Shown: piece after piece, positions 9,014 to 16,700 of the stretch
Position numbering within the stretch: the first letter of the stretch is position 1
Layout of the letters: every line of letters starts with the position of its first letter
Assembly (NCBI GenBank): GCA_900107185.1
Contig: FNPA01000001.1
Coordinates: 186,001-250,000 of the forward strand
Length of the DNA stretch: 64,000 nucleotides
From: Ruminococcaceae bacterium YAD3003
GTDB taxonomy: Bacteria > Bacillota > Clostridia > Saccharofermentanales > Saccharofermentanaceae
Direction: 5' to 3'
Made by a program: the position numbers and the translations under genes
The notes under the pieces: model-generated
Told to the model about the DNA's origin: nothing
Databases searched by the model: none
The model's input: the letters and a program-made list of their open reading frames with translations, nothing else

Positions 9014-9222
9014 GCCTGATTCTCCTTCAATACTTTCTCTGACTCAGACTTATCGTCATCAGTAATCTTCGCGATGGCGCATCCTGCGTGAACCATTACA
9101 TAATCGCCGGGTTCAAGATTGTCCAACAGTTCTGCTGAGATCTCGCGCTTTGCACCTGTGCAATCCACCATTGCAACACCGTCCTTAACGCTGATAACCT
9201 TTGCTGATAATCCTACGCACAT
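9010..9222 (-). CDS. hypC: Hydrogenase maturation chaperone HypC
   Basis: HypC binds iron with HypD through its conserved N-terminal cysteine. The ATG at 9222 is chosen because it gives MCVGLSAKV, placing Cys at position 2 as the family requires, and because GGAGGAA stands just upstream; a longer frame starting at 9240 would bury this Cys. The 70-residue product contains the ELLDNLEPGDYVMVHAGCAIAKI barrel region typical of HypC/HupF, although the usual Pro of MCLAIP is Leu here. The stop overlaps hypD (ATGA). A HypC that serves an unusual client may diverge at its N-terminus, so the VGL in place of LAIP is worth noting. Confidence 0.93.
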   Translation of the reverse strand: MCVGLSAKVISVKDGVAMVDCTGAKREISAELLDNLEPGDYVMVHAGCAIAKITDDDKSESEKVLKENQA

Positions 9223-9236
9223 ATATATTTCCTCCT

Positions 9237-11504
9237 TCAATTGTTTATCTTGTTCATTCCGTACAACGCCTGGCCCAAAGCGATTCCTCCGTCGTTCGGC
9301 GGAACCATTGAGTGGAGCAGTACCCTAAATCCGTTATCTTCCAATATCTTTGCCGTAAGCGAAGTGAGTAATTTGTTCTGATAACATCCTCCGCTTAATG
9401 CAGCCGTCTTTAAGTCTCCTGCTTTCGCGATCGCCATTTCCGCAACGCCTTTTGCGAGCAGGTAATGGAACTCGTAAGCAAGTTTACTGATATCTGTTCC
9501 ATTAAGTTTTTCTTCCGCGATATGTCTTACGATTTTCTCTGTCGCAACGATATCTCCATCGATTAGATCTTCCATCTCGAAAGTTTTCTCTCCCTCATAT
9601 TCCAATGCCTTAAATTCGAGCGCAGTTGCAGCCTCGCCTTCAAAGCTCTGTTCGTACTTTATTCCGAGTATCGCGCTCACTGCATCAAACAGTCTTCCGC
9701 AGCTCGTTGATACAGCGGTATTTACTCTGTTATCGTGCATCGCCTTAAACATCTTGAATGTTCCCTGCCTTAACAGGCCCAGGTCATTACACTTCGTTTC
9801 TGCTTCATCACCAAAGATATCGATGAGCATTGAGATCGCAATTCTGAATCCTTCTCTTGATGCGACATCACCGCCTGTATGAAGGAACGGTCTGATGTGT
9901 CCCACACGCACGAAATCACTGATCGAACACTTCAAGATCTCACCGCCCCAGATAGTACCGTCGATGCCGTATCCTGTGCCGTCAAGAGAGATGCCGATTA
10001 CATCATCAACATAATCGTTTTCAGCCATGCATGAGAGAATGTGAGCATAGTGATGCTGGACTCTGATGAGTTCCAATCCTGATTCTTCCGCAGCTGCAGA
10101 AGAGTTATAAGAAGGATGCAGATCACATACAGCATGTGTCGGTTTTGCTTCCAACAAAGTGAGCATTCTCTCTGCCGATTCCTTGAGTGCATTTTTACCC
10201 TTGATGTCTGTGAGATCACCAATGTAAGAAGACGGATACATGAGACTGTTCACAGCAACGCAGAATGTGTTTTTGAGTTCTCCGCCGTACGCGATAACGG
10301 AACCTGAAAATTGTTTTGTCATCATGTACGGGAGCGGTGCATAACCTCTTGAACGTCTTATCATGTAAGGCTTACCGTCATAGAAATCCATAACGGAATC
10401 ATCAGCTCTTAATCTGATCTTTCTGTTATGTGTAAGGATTACATCGCAGTATGCCTTTATCTCACGTCTCGCATCATCATCATTTCTGCAGATAGGAAGA
10501 CCTGATAAATTGCCGCTCGTCATAACAAGACAGGCAGGCATTTTTATACCGTCATCGTAATCAAAAATAAGACTCTGAACAGGCGCATACGGGAGCATAA
10601 CCCCAAGCATCGGATTACCTGGTGCAACCTGCTCTGCGAGAATAGAATCCTCACGTCTCTTCAACAGGATGATCGGCTTCTGATGTCCTGTTAAGATCTC
10701 GCGCTGATAATCTTCGATATAGCAGTTCTTCAAAACCTCTTCTTCGTTTCTCATCATGAGTGCGAAAGGTTTAGAAGGACGGTGCTTCAATTCACGAAGT
10801 CTCTTAACTGCATCGTTATCGTATGCATTGCATGCTAAGTGGAATCCTCCGATTCCCTTAATGGCAGCAACGCCTCCGTTTGCAATAACGGAACGCACAT
10901 AAGTAATCGCGTCCCTGCCGCTTCTGTTCTCTTCGTCATCAAGAATGAACACTTCCGGTCCGCATTCATTACAGCAGACGGGCTGAGCATCGTATCTTCT
11001 TGTTGCAGGATCGTAGTACTCTTTCTCACACTCGGGGCACATCGGAAATTCTTTCATCGATGTTCTCTCGCGGTCATAAGGCAACGCATCCAGAATAGTA
11101 AGACGCGGTCCGCAGCATGTGCAGTTAATAAACGGATGCAGATATCTTCTGTTGTTCTTATCGAAGAGTTCAGCGAGGCACTCATCGCAGATTGCAATAT
11201 CAGGTGATACAAATATCTCGCCTGATGTTTTCGCACTCTCGATAATCTTGAAATCATCGTATGCGGGAACATCCTTTACCTTGATATCCATCTTCAGGAT
11301 CGCAGCGCGTTTCGGCGGCTGTGTCCTGATGAGATCAATGAACTTATCTACCTGTTCTTCTCCGCCCTGCGCATAGATCTCAACATAAGGACCAAGGTTA
11401 GACACACTTCCCTTTATGCCAAGAGAAGCAGCGTGCCTTGCGACTGTCGGTCTGAAACCGACACCCTGGACTATGCCGTAAACTTTAATGCGCTTCGTTA
11501 TCAA
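9237..11504 (-). CDS. hypF: Carbamoyltransferase HypF
   Basis: HypF uses carbamoyl phosphate and ATP to make a carbamoyl adenylate and transfers the carbamoyl group to HypE. The 755-residue product is full length: an N-terminal acylphosphatase domain (GIVQGVGFRPTV), two zinc-finger pairs (CDECL, CTCCGP, CPECE, CCNECGP at about residues 107-182), a YrdC-like domain (AIKGIGGFHLACNA onward), and a Kae1-like C-terminal domain with VQHHYAHILSC and SLDGTGYGIDG. It starts with TTG at 11504, one base after the stop of the preceding gene, with GGGAG eight bases upstream; no better ATG is close. It opens the hypF-hypC-hypD-hypE block between the two component-1-like pairs. Confidence 0.95.
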   Translation of the reverse strand: MITKRIKVYGIVQGVGFRPTVARHAASLGIKGSVSNLGPYVEIYAQGGEEQVDKFIDLIRTQPPKRAAILKMDIKVKDVPAYDDFKIIESAKTSGEIFVSPDIAICDECLAELFDKNNRRYLHPFINCTCCGPRLTILDALPYDRERTSMKEFPMCPECEKEYYDPATRRYDAQPVCCNECGPEVFILDDEENRSGRDAITYVRSVIANGGVAAIKGIGGFHLACNAYDNDAVKRLRELKHRPSKPFALMMRNEEEVLKNCYIEDYQREILTGHQKPIILLKRREDSILAEQVAPGNPMLGVMLPYAPVQSLIFDYDDGIKMPACLVMTSGNLSGLPICRNDDDARREIKAYCDVILTHNRKIRLRADDSVMDFYDGKPYMIRRSRGYAPLPYMMTKQFSGSVIAYGGELKNTFCVAVNSLMYPSSYIGDLTDIKGKNALKESAERMLTLLEAKPTHAVCDLHPSYNSSAAAEESGLELIRVQHHYAHILSCMAENDYVDDVIGISLDGTGYGIDGTIWGGEILKCSISDFVRVGHIRPFLHTGGDVASREGFRIAISMLIDIFGDEAETKCNDLGLLRQGTFKMFKAMHDNRVNTAVSTSCGRLFDAVSAILGIKYEQSFEGEAATALEFKALEYEGEKTFEMEDLIDGDIVATEKIVRHIAEEKLNGTDISKLAYEFHYLLAKGVAEMAIAKAGDLKTAALSGGCYQNKLLTSLTAKILEDNGFRVLLHSMVPPNDGGIALGQALYGMNKINN

Positions 11505-11505
11505 A

Positions 11506-12441
11506 TCAAGTTCTCCCGCTTATTGCAAAGCACTTGAGGTCTACCCAATTTCCTTCGTAATCAGGAACGAGTTCCTTGAGGCAGATGTCCGCAGCGATCG
11601 TATCGTATCCGCCGTCTCTTACCATCTCAATAAACTCATCTTCCTGAGTGATCTTCTTATCGCCATCCTGCTTAACTGAGTCATGGAGTTTAAAGAATGT
11701 CGCGATGTCGCAATTGACGCCTGCATCCCTTAATGTCTTGCCGACTACTTCATCGTGGCACACAAGGGTTTTACCCTTAATGCCTTCAGGAATACTATTC
11801 TTAAATACAGGGCTGAATATCTCGAATTCTTTTCCGAGATATTCACACGCATCTATGCCTGATGCGGAAGCAGCAACGAGCTTTTTTGCGCCCCTTATGT
11901 TCTTAATATCATCGAGTGTTAAATCGATATAATCCTTGCCGTAAGTAAGAGGTGTCATACCGATAACGAGCTGACCGGTCTCAACTTCCGGCGTATCAGT
12001 TGCGAACTCATCAATGAGCGCTTTGTATGCTTCCTTCTCACCTTCGTTGTAGAGTTTCATTCCGTTCGAAACTACAGGTACAACAGGAATATCAACCTTG
12101 CCCTCGATAAGTTTCTTTAGAGCCTTATAATCGGTTCCGATAGTTGCAGGAACCGGTGTTCCGATTACTGCAACAAAAGATGTGTCGATGCGTTCAACTG
12201 CTGATCCGATCTTAGATGCGAGGAGTTCATCTCTTCCCAATATCGCATCCATGTCACGTAGTCCTGCTGAGAATACGGCGCTCCTTGATTCATGCCATCT
12301 CGGTTCATCGAATCCGCATACATTACCAGTGCATCCGCCCGCATCAATGATTACTATCAACGCTCCCATCGAATAGAGAACACCGGAGGCGCCTGACTGG
12401 TCAGGTGCAAAAGGTGTCAGAACTTTTCTTAATCCTTTCAT
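11506..12441 (-). CDS. Nitrogenase component-1-like protein, small-subunit type, first pair (provisional NflK1)
   Basis: The 311-residue protein is paralogous to the one at 4353-5420 and resembles a much shortened K/B-type subunit. Its N-terminal PFAPDQSGASGVLYSMG aligns with the NifK segment holding the first P-cluster Cys, here Asp14; DAGGCTG gives Cys37 (with an extra Cys42), and the third NifK Cys is replaced in IGTPVPATIGTD. The GFDEPRWHES segment matches THDEVRWFDQ of the paralogue, supporting a shared ancestor. GMTPLTY recurs as GMTPLDY. The start overlaps the partner gene (ATGA). The C-terminus is short, so the usual third Rossmann-like domain seems reduced. The substrate is unknown; a cluster-binding role for Asp14 is inferred by analogy with BchB. 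Confidence 0.8.
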   Translation of the reverse strand: MKGLRKVLTPFAPDQSGASGVLYSMGALIVIIDAGGCTGNVCGFDEPRWHESRSAVFSAGLRDMDAILGRDELLASKIGSAVERIDTSFVAVIGTPVPATIGTDYKALKKLIEGKVDIPVVPVVSNGMKLYNEGEKEAYKALIDEFATDTPEVETGQLVIGMTPLTYGKDYIDLTLDDIKNIRGAKKLVAASASGIDACEYLGKEFEIFSPVFKNSIPEGIKGKTLVCHDEVVGKTLRDAGVNCDIATFFKLHDSVKQDGDKKITQEDEFIEMVRDGGYDTIAADICLKELVPDYEGNWVDLKCFAISGRT

Positions 12442-13763
12442 GCCTTTGCCTCCTCTAATGCATCGTAGATCTTATTCATCAGGTCTCTTACTCCCTGATA
12501 TCCGAACGGTCTCGTATCCTGGTTCCACGCTACATTGGGTGTATCAGGACAATAGAATTTTGCATCCTTGCCGACAGTCACATCAGCATCCGACTGTGAG
12601 ATCTTGTAGTAGAGCATCGTCGGTTCCATGTTGCAGTAGATCTTTGTGTCAGGTGACAGCAACGCGAGATTTTTCACATAAACAAAATTCTCAGGCGCCA
12701 GTGTCGCGTAGATCTCATCAACCTTGAATCCCATTCTTACCAGACTTAATGCCAGCTCGAAAGCATTAGCGTTCGCGCATTCACCGACGTTAAACTTCAG
12801 ATCGGGATATTTATTCTTAAGTCTTACAATTGCTTCTTCTGCTTCTGCCTTTTCTTCGCCGTCATCTATATCGATTCCGGTGACGCTTGCGAGCGCCTTA
12901 TACTGCGAAGAGATCTTATCTGTTGAATAAACTCTCGTGAGCTCGATATAAGGAATTCCGAGATTTTTATTCATGTCTTCAGCAGCTGCCCTGACCTCAG
13001 GATCGATAACGATATTGAAGTTTGCAGATGCCATCTGAAGAAATTCTTCATATGTTTTGCAGGTCGATATCTGTCTGATATTTCTAATCCCTGCGAGTTT
13101 CAGATATCCGGCGAGTTCAGTGTTCTCGAGCGGTGCAAAACCTCCAATAATGTTTACTGATCTCGCATCCTTTTCCATGGGTTCGAGCAAGGAATAAATC
13201 GTCTGTCTTACGTGAACCATAGGAGGACGGCGTCCTTCTCTTGTGAGCGCATACATATAGCAGGGACGAACCTTGATACCTTCGAACTCACCACCTGTCA
13301 GAGCATCTTCCGCCTTGCGGCAGACTCTGTCCATGTCGGTTCCGAGGAGCGCATCAACACATGTAATGCAGATCATGACGACCTTCGGAATCTTCTTACC
13401 ATTGTCTCTTAAGAATTCGAGAACTTCCTTAATTGCATCAGGAATCTTATTAAGATGACGGCCGGTTACGAGATCAGGTTCGCTCATCTCTAAATAGAAA
13501 AATCTGTTCTTGTATTCGGGCATAGAGGAAATGAGTGAAGTGTTTCTTCCGCAGCATCCCGGAGCTACGATCAGCATGATTGACTCAGGCACACTTAATC
13601 CCGCTCTCTTTACACCGAATCCTTCGGCACCCGGAGAGTTATATGCGAGCGTTGCAGGTGAACTGTATACGAGATTATTTCCCGACAAGAGTTCAGAGGG
13701 AATGTCGCTCTTCCCGCGCTGCAATACTTCTTCAGCTGTAAAACAAATAGCTTCGCGCTTCAT
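12438..13763 (-). CDS. Nitrogenase component-1-like protein, large-subunit type, first pair (provisional NflD1)
   Basis: The 441-residue protein is a D/N-type member of the nitrogenase component 1 superfamily. Visible landmarks are TLAYNSPGAEG where NifD has CAYAGSKG (first cluster Cys replaced by Leu), VAPGCCGRN (Cys70/71), ICITCVDALLGTD (Cys132/135), ISTCKTYEEF (Cys235), and a C-terminal RPFGYQGVRDL typical of the superfamily. Two of the three cluster cysteines found in NifD and BchN are therefore retained. A His equivalent to the FeMo-co ligand of NifD is not evident. It follows the NifH-like gene by six bases and precedes its small partner with a four-base overlap. By order (H, D, K) it looks like the catalytic pair, but this is inference. 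Confidence 0.82.
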   Translation of the reverse strand: MKREAICFTAEEVLQRGKSDIPSELLSGNNLVYSSPATLAYNSPGAEGFGVKRAGLSVPESIMLIVAPGCCGRNTSLISSMPEYKNRFFYLEMSEPDLVTGRHLNKIPDAIKEVLEFLRDNGKKIPKVVMICITCVDALLGTDMDRVCRKAEDALTGGEFEGIKVRPCYMYALTREGRRPPMVHVRQTIYSLLEPMEKDARSVNIIGGFAPLENTELAGYLKLAGIRNIRQISTCKTYEEFLQMASANFNIVIDPEVRAAAEDMNKNLGIPYIELTRVYSTDKISSQYKALASVTGIDIDDGEEKAEAEEAIVRLKNKYPDLKFNVGECANANAFELALSLVRMGFKVDEIYATLAPENFVYVKNLALLSPDTKIYCNMEPTMLYYKISQSDADVTVGKDAKFYCPDTPNVAWNQDTRPFGYQGVRDLMNKIYDALEEAKA

Positions 13764-13769
13764 TAGTGA

Positions 13770-14516
13770 TTATCCTTCCAAAAGCATCTTTGCCAGATCC
13801 AAAAATCTCTGAGCCGCCTCAGAATCCTTGGCACCTTCAACTACTGTCATGCCCTTATCCTCACAGAGAGTAATGTCATCACTTCTGGGAATAACTGCAA
13901 CGATTGGAGCGTTATGCCCGTCGGCAAATTCCTTTACCTTCTCGTCTTCACCCGGAACGTTACGCTTATTGAGGATCAGTCCTCTTACGTTTGCGTATCC
14001 TCTGTCTTCGAAATTTCTTACAGCCTGACAGATATTATTAGCAGCATAGAGAGCCATCTTCTCACCTGATGTTACGATGAGAACCTGCTCTGCATAGCCT
14101 TCTCTGATAGGTGCAGCAAATCCGCCGCAGACAACGTCGCCCAATACATCGTAGAGAACGACATCGGGTTTATATTCTTCAAAAAGACCTAATTCATCGA
14201 GAAGGTTAAAAGTCGCAATGATTCCTCTTCCTGCACAGCCGAGGCCCGGTGTAGGACCGCCTGTCTCAATGCAGAGTACTCCGCCGAAACCTTCCTGTGA
14301 GATTTCTTTCGCTGAGGTCGGATCGATACCATCCTTGAGAATCTCGATAACGGGCTTCAGGGGTTTACCACCCAAAAGATTGATCGTTGAATCTGCCTTG
14401 GGGTCACAGCCAATCTGGATAACTCTCTTTCCCATACTCGCAAAAGCAGCAGAGAGATTGGATGTAACCGTAGACTTGCCGATACCGCCTTTACCGTAAA
14501 TTGCGATCTTAAGCAT
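13770..14516 (-). CDS. Nitrogenase reductase (NifH/BchL/CfbC)-like ATPase, provisional NflH
   Basis: The 248-residue protein is a NifH-family iron protein: a homodimer holding one [4Fe-4S] cluster that passes electrons to a component-1-like partner with ATP hydrolysis. The P-loop [25 protein letters not shown] (Cys94) and [20 protein letters not shown] (Cys130) are all intact, so both cluster ligands and switch regions are present. It is shorter than nitrogenase NifH (about 270-290), like other group IV homologues. A GAGGAG Shine-Dalgarno sequence sits seven bases before the ATG. It is the first gene of the operon and the only NifH-like gene for two component-1-like pairs, so it may serve both. 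A candidate folded leader lies directly upstream. Confidence 0.92.
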   Translation of the reverse strand: MLKIAIYGKGGIGKSTVTSNLSAAFASMGKRVIQIGCDPKADSTINLLGGKPLKPVIEILKDGIDPTSAKEISQEGFGGVLCIETGGPTPGLGCAGRGIIATFNLLDELGLFEEYKPDVVLYDVLGDVVCGGFAAPIREGYAEQVLIVTSGEKMALYAANNICQAVRNFEDRGYANVRGLILNKRNVPGEDEKVKEFADGHNAPIVAVIPRSDDITLCEDKGMTVVEGAKDSEAAQRFLDLAKMLLEG

Positions 14517-14542
14517 AAAAAAACTCCTCTATCATCTGACAC

Positions 14543-14630
14543 CTGACGACAAAGAAGTCCCAATAATGCGCGAGAATAAGCGCTATATGAAAAGACTATT
14601 TCCGCTTGGGGAGACACCCCTCACCGTCAG
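14543..14630 (-). promoter_or_regulatory. Candidate structured leader RNA (riboswitch-like) of the nitrogenase-like operon
   Basis: On the minus strand a six-base pairing CTGACG (14630-14625) / CGTCAG (14548-14543) could close a junction that contains a GGGG-TGTCT-CCCC hairpin (14620-14608) and a second arm closed by AGTC/GACT with an inner GCGC/GCGC hairpin (14583-14568). The closing strand ends about 13 bases before the GAGGAG ribosome binding site of the NifH-like gene, a position suited to control of translation. The motif could not be matched by eye to a known riboswitch class, and hand-drawn pairings can arise by chance. Confidence 0.4.
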
Positions 14631-14772
14631 AGCCGTTTGTTTATTAATCTGTCTAACGCTTTGGCAACAGAAATCTCTATTTACCTCAGCACCATAAGAA
14701 TAGCATATCCGCATATGTATATCTATCGGGCGCGTATATTTAGAATAAAAGAGCCAACCGTGTTCACGTTTC

Positions 14773-14786
14773 CCGACAAATGTCGG
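14773..14786. promoter_or_regulatory. Perfect palindrome CCGACA-AA-TGTCGG, candidate operator
   Basis: A perfect 6-2-6 inverted repeat lies alone in A/T-rich DNA between two divergently transcribed genes. It could bind a dimeric regulator of either the nitrogenase-like operon or the small membrane-protein gene, or be a small RNA hairpin. No regulator gene is adjacent. Confidence 0.35.
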
Positions 14787-14869
14787 CAAAAACCTTATTG
14801 GAATGTTAGTTTTTGTAAAAAGTACCTAATAAAATGCTTTGAACATCAAACTTTTTGTTGTCGAATCTA

Positions 14870-14898
14870 TTAACATTCACAGTTTCTTTTGATAAAAT
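14870..14898 (+). promoter_or_regulatory. Sigma-A-type promoter of the small membrane-protein gene
   Basis: TTAACA at 14870-14875 and TAAAAT at 14893-14898 are 17 bases apart and each matches the consensus at five of six positions. The start codon of the downstream gene is 65 bases further on, leaving a short leader with AGGAGG. Confidence 0.6.
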
Positions 14899-14962
14899 CC
14901 TTGCATATGGGGTAGAACTTATGCGAAACCCAGAAAAAATCTTTCTAGGAGGGTCATTTAAA

Positions 14963-15256
14963 ATGGCAGAAAACACACCGGCTCAGGGCCAGTCAAAGGG
15001 TAAGTCAATCGCTTGCATGGCTTGCGGTATCGCTTCCATCGTTCTTTCATGGTCTTATGGCTGCGGTCTCATCCCCGCAATCGTATCTCTCGTTCTTGGC
15101 GGACAGTGCGCTAAGGAAGGCGTTCAGAACACATTCACAAAGGTTGGTAAGATCACAGGTATCATTGGTCTCGTTATGTCAATCGTACTTGGTGTTATCA
15201 TGATCATCGTTGCTGTTGCTGCAGCTGCTACCGGAGTTTCAAGCTACGGCTACTAA
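14963..15256 (+). CDS. Small two-helix membrane protein (DUF4190-like)
   Basis: The 97-residue product has a short polar N-terminus and two hydrophobic segments (about residues 18-46 and 64-90), the first containing MACGIASIVLSW and closing with LVLGGQCAKEG. This is the layout of DUF4190-type proteins of unknown function, which are usually inner-membrane proteins with a cytoplasmic turn. The ATG at 14963 is chosen because AGGAGG lies nine bases upstream; upstream in-frame starts lack one. It is monocistronic, with its own promoter and terminator, and is one of only four plus-strand genes in the window. The product at 16231-16587 has a similar style. Confidence 0.75.
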   Translation: MAENTPAQGQSKGKSIACMACGIASIVLSWSYGCGLIPAIVSLVLGGQCAKEGVQNTFTKVGKITGIIGLVMSIVLGVIMIIVAVAAAATGVSSYGY

Positions 15257-15280
15257 TACCGATTAGTAAACAAACTTAAA

Positions 15281-15308
15281 GCCGTCCGGAATTCCGGGCG
15301 GCTTTTTT
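15281..15308 (+). terminator. Strong rho-independent terminator
   Basis: GCCGTCCGGAATTCCGGGCGGC forms a G/C-rich hairpin followed by six T residues, 25 bases after the stop of the small membrane-protein gene. It also lies beyond the 3' end of the converging lgt gene. Confidence 0.9.
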
Positions 15309-15329
15309 AATGCATATTTTTTCTTGTTC

Positions 15330-16145
15330 TTAAGCAGGCTTTACTTCTCCCCTGCGCTTTTTGATCAGATCGGAGATCGTAACTATCACAGCAAAAGTAA
15401 ACAGCAATATGCTTATTATCTGTGATGTCGAGAGCCCGAAAAGGAATCCTCTGATCTCATCCCCTCTGAAAAATTCATCAATAAACCTGATGACCGGATA
15501 GATATAAAAATAAACGATAAGTATCCTGTGCTGGAACTTCTTCTTTTTGTAGAGCACCAGTAAAACGGAAAACAGGATTAGATTAAGTCCTGATTCAATT
15601 AGCTGTATCGGAAGCCTGTTAACATCATTTAATTCCGGATACAGCGTGTTTCCGTGTGCCGTGAAGCCCACATCACATGCAACGCCATAACAGCATCCGC
15701 CCAGAAAGCATCCGATACGGCCGAATGCATGGAAAAGAGGAATAGCAACGGCTACGGCATCAAACATAACATCTCCCCTGAAATACTTCTGGGATACTTT
15801 GTTTGAAATAACCAGTGCAATTAAACCGCCGATAAGACCGCCGTAGAACACCATGCCGCCAAGATAATTTCCGAAGAACGTTTGAACAAAACTTATAAAG
15901 TTATAGTCCTTGATGTTCTTAAATAACACGATGATTTTATCTGTATTCGTAAAACCGTAAACAATATGTGCTCCAATTACGGCACCGGCAGCGAATATCA
16001 GACCGGTCATAGCGATATCTTCAATATCTACATCTTTTTTTCTTAACAGCAGATAGCAGCACAAAGCAGCGGCAAGCATTCCAACGGCCGCCATTATTCC
16101 GTACGTTCCTATAGTTCTTCCGAATATTTCGATAAATGGATACAT
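15330..16145 (-). CDS. lgt: Prolipoprotein diacylglyceryl transferase Lgt
   Basis: Lgt moves the diacylglyceryl group of phosphatidylglycerol to the lipobox cysteine of prolipoproteins in the cytoplasmic membrane. The 271-residue protein is a multi-pass membrane protein with the Lgt signature HAFGRIGCFLGGCCYG at about residues 139-154 (essential His and Arg), GGLIGGL earlier, and RFIDEFFRGDE near the C-terminus. AAAGG lies before the ATG. Several lipoproteins encoded in this window (at 20438, 39222 and 47111) are likely substrates. Confidence 0.95.
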   Translation of the reverse strand: MYPFIEIFGRTIGTYGIMAAVGMLAAALCCYLLLRKKDVDIEDIAMTGLIFAAGAVIGAHIVYGFTNTDKIIVLFKNIKDYNFISFVQTFFGNYLGGMVFYGGLIGGLIALVISNKVSQKYFRGDVMFDAVAVAIPLFHAFGRIGCFLGGCCYGVACDVGFTAHGNTLYPELNDVNRLPIQLIESGLNLILFSVLLVLYKKKKFQHRILIVYFYIYPVIRFIDEFFRGDEIRGFLFGLSTSQIISILLFTFAVIVTISDLIKKRRGEVKPA

Positions 16146-16160
16146 GAATAACCTTTATTT

Positions 16161-16202
16161 TATAAGAAAAGGTCAGTTACTTAAAGATGCAAGCAACTGA
16201 CC
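16161..16202 (-). terminator. Terminator of the small membrane-protein gene at 16231
   Basis: On the minus strand GGTCAGTT and AACTGACC pair around a 16-base loop and are followed by TTTTCTT. It lies about 30 bases after the stop of the 118-residue gene and just before lgt. Confidence 0.7.
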
Positions 16203-16230
16203 TCTTAAGTTTTTAAATTGATTTATGCTA

Positions 16231-16587
16231 TCACACTGAAGATGCAAATGCGCAAGCAGCACAAGCAATGCAGAGACCGCAAGAGAAGAATACGATAGCA
16301 CTCTCAACTGTACCTACGATAGATGTAATAAGACCGATCGTAGCAAAAATCTGCTTCTCACCTGCAGCCTTAGCTTCTTTTCTGGCACCAGCTGACTTGA
16401 TCATACCGATAATACCAACAACGATAGCTGCCAATGTAGCAACGATAACGATGATACCATAGGTAAGAGATCCATCATTTGTAGATGTGTCGATAGCGTT
16501 ACCAATAGTTGTTCCGACGTTAGGAATAACAAGGGAAGCAATACCCAATACCATAGCAACAATTTGCTTATTCTTTGTGGTTTCCAT
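16231..16587 (-). CDS. Small membrane protein of unknown function
   Basis: The 118-residue product has hydrophobic segments at about residues 9-25, 43-63 and 82-115, the last rich in Cys (SCGLCIACAACAF). A basic, Ala-rich loop (SAGARKEAKAAGEK) joins the second and third. The N-terminal VAMVLGIASLV pattern is like DUF4190-type proteins. AGGAGGG lies before the ATG and a terminator follows, so it is a single-gene unit. No function can be assigned. Confidence 0.7.
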   Translation of the reverse strand: METTKNKQIVAMVLGIASLVIPNVGTTIGNAIDTSTNDGSLTYGIIVIVATLAAIVVGIIGMIKSAGARKEAKAAGEKQIFATIGLITSIVGTVESAIVFFSCGLCIACAACAFASSV

Positions 16588-16700
16588 AAATACCCTCCTA
16601 TTATTTTTAGCGCTATGCGCATTTCTTCACGTATTATTGCACTTATCACTAAAAAAGTAAAACAGCAAAAGAATTTGAGAGAGTTTCCAGTGCGATTAGT

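Larger units (their letters stand above)
14517..14962. other. Divergent intergenic region between the NifH-like gene and a small membrane-protein gene
   Basis: These 446 bases hold no convincing gene on either strand. The left third (to about 14640) looks like a folded leader of the minus-strand operon. A perfect palindrome lies at 14773-14786. A good plus-strand promoter lies at 14870-14898. I could not identify a confident minus-strand promoter, although A/T-rich stretches around 14690-14745 would suit one. Confidence 0.6.

Noticed and set aside
4353-14516. A true nitrogen-fixing nitrogenase
   Set aside because: The component-1-like proteins are short, lack part of the P-cluster cysteines and show no FeMo-co His ligand, and no NifB, NifE/N or NifV is recognised. 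A group IV nitrogenase-like call fits better.
14637-14873. Plus-strand 78-residue frame in the nitrogenase-operon leader region
   Set aside because: It has no ribosome binding site, no recognisable domain and overlaps the likely regulatory DNA.
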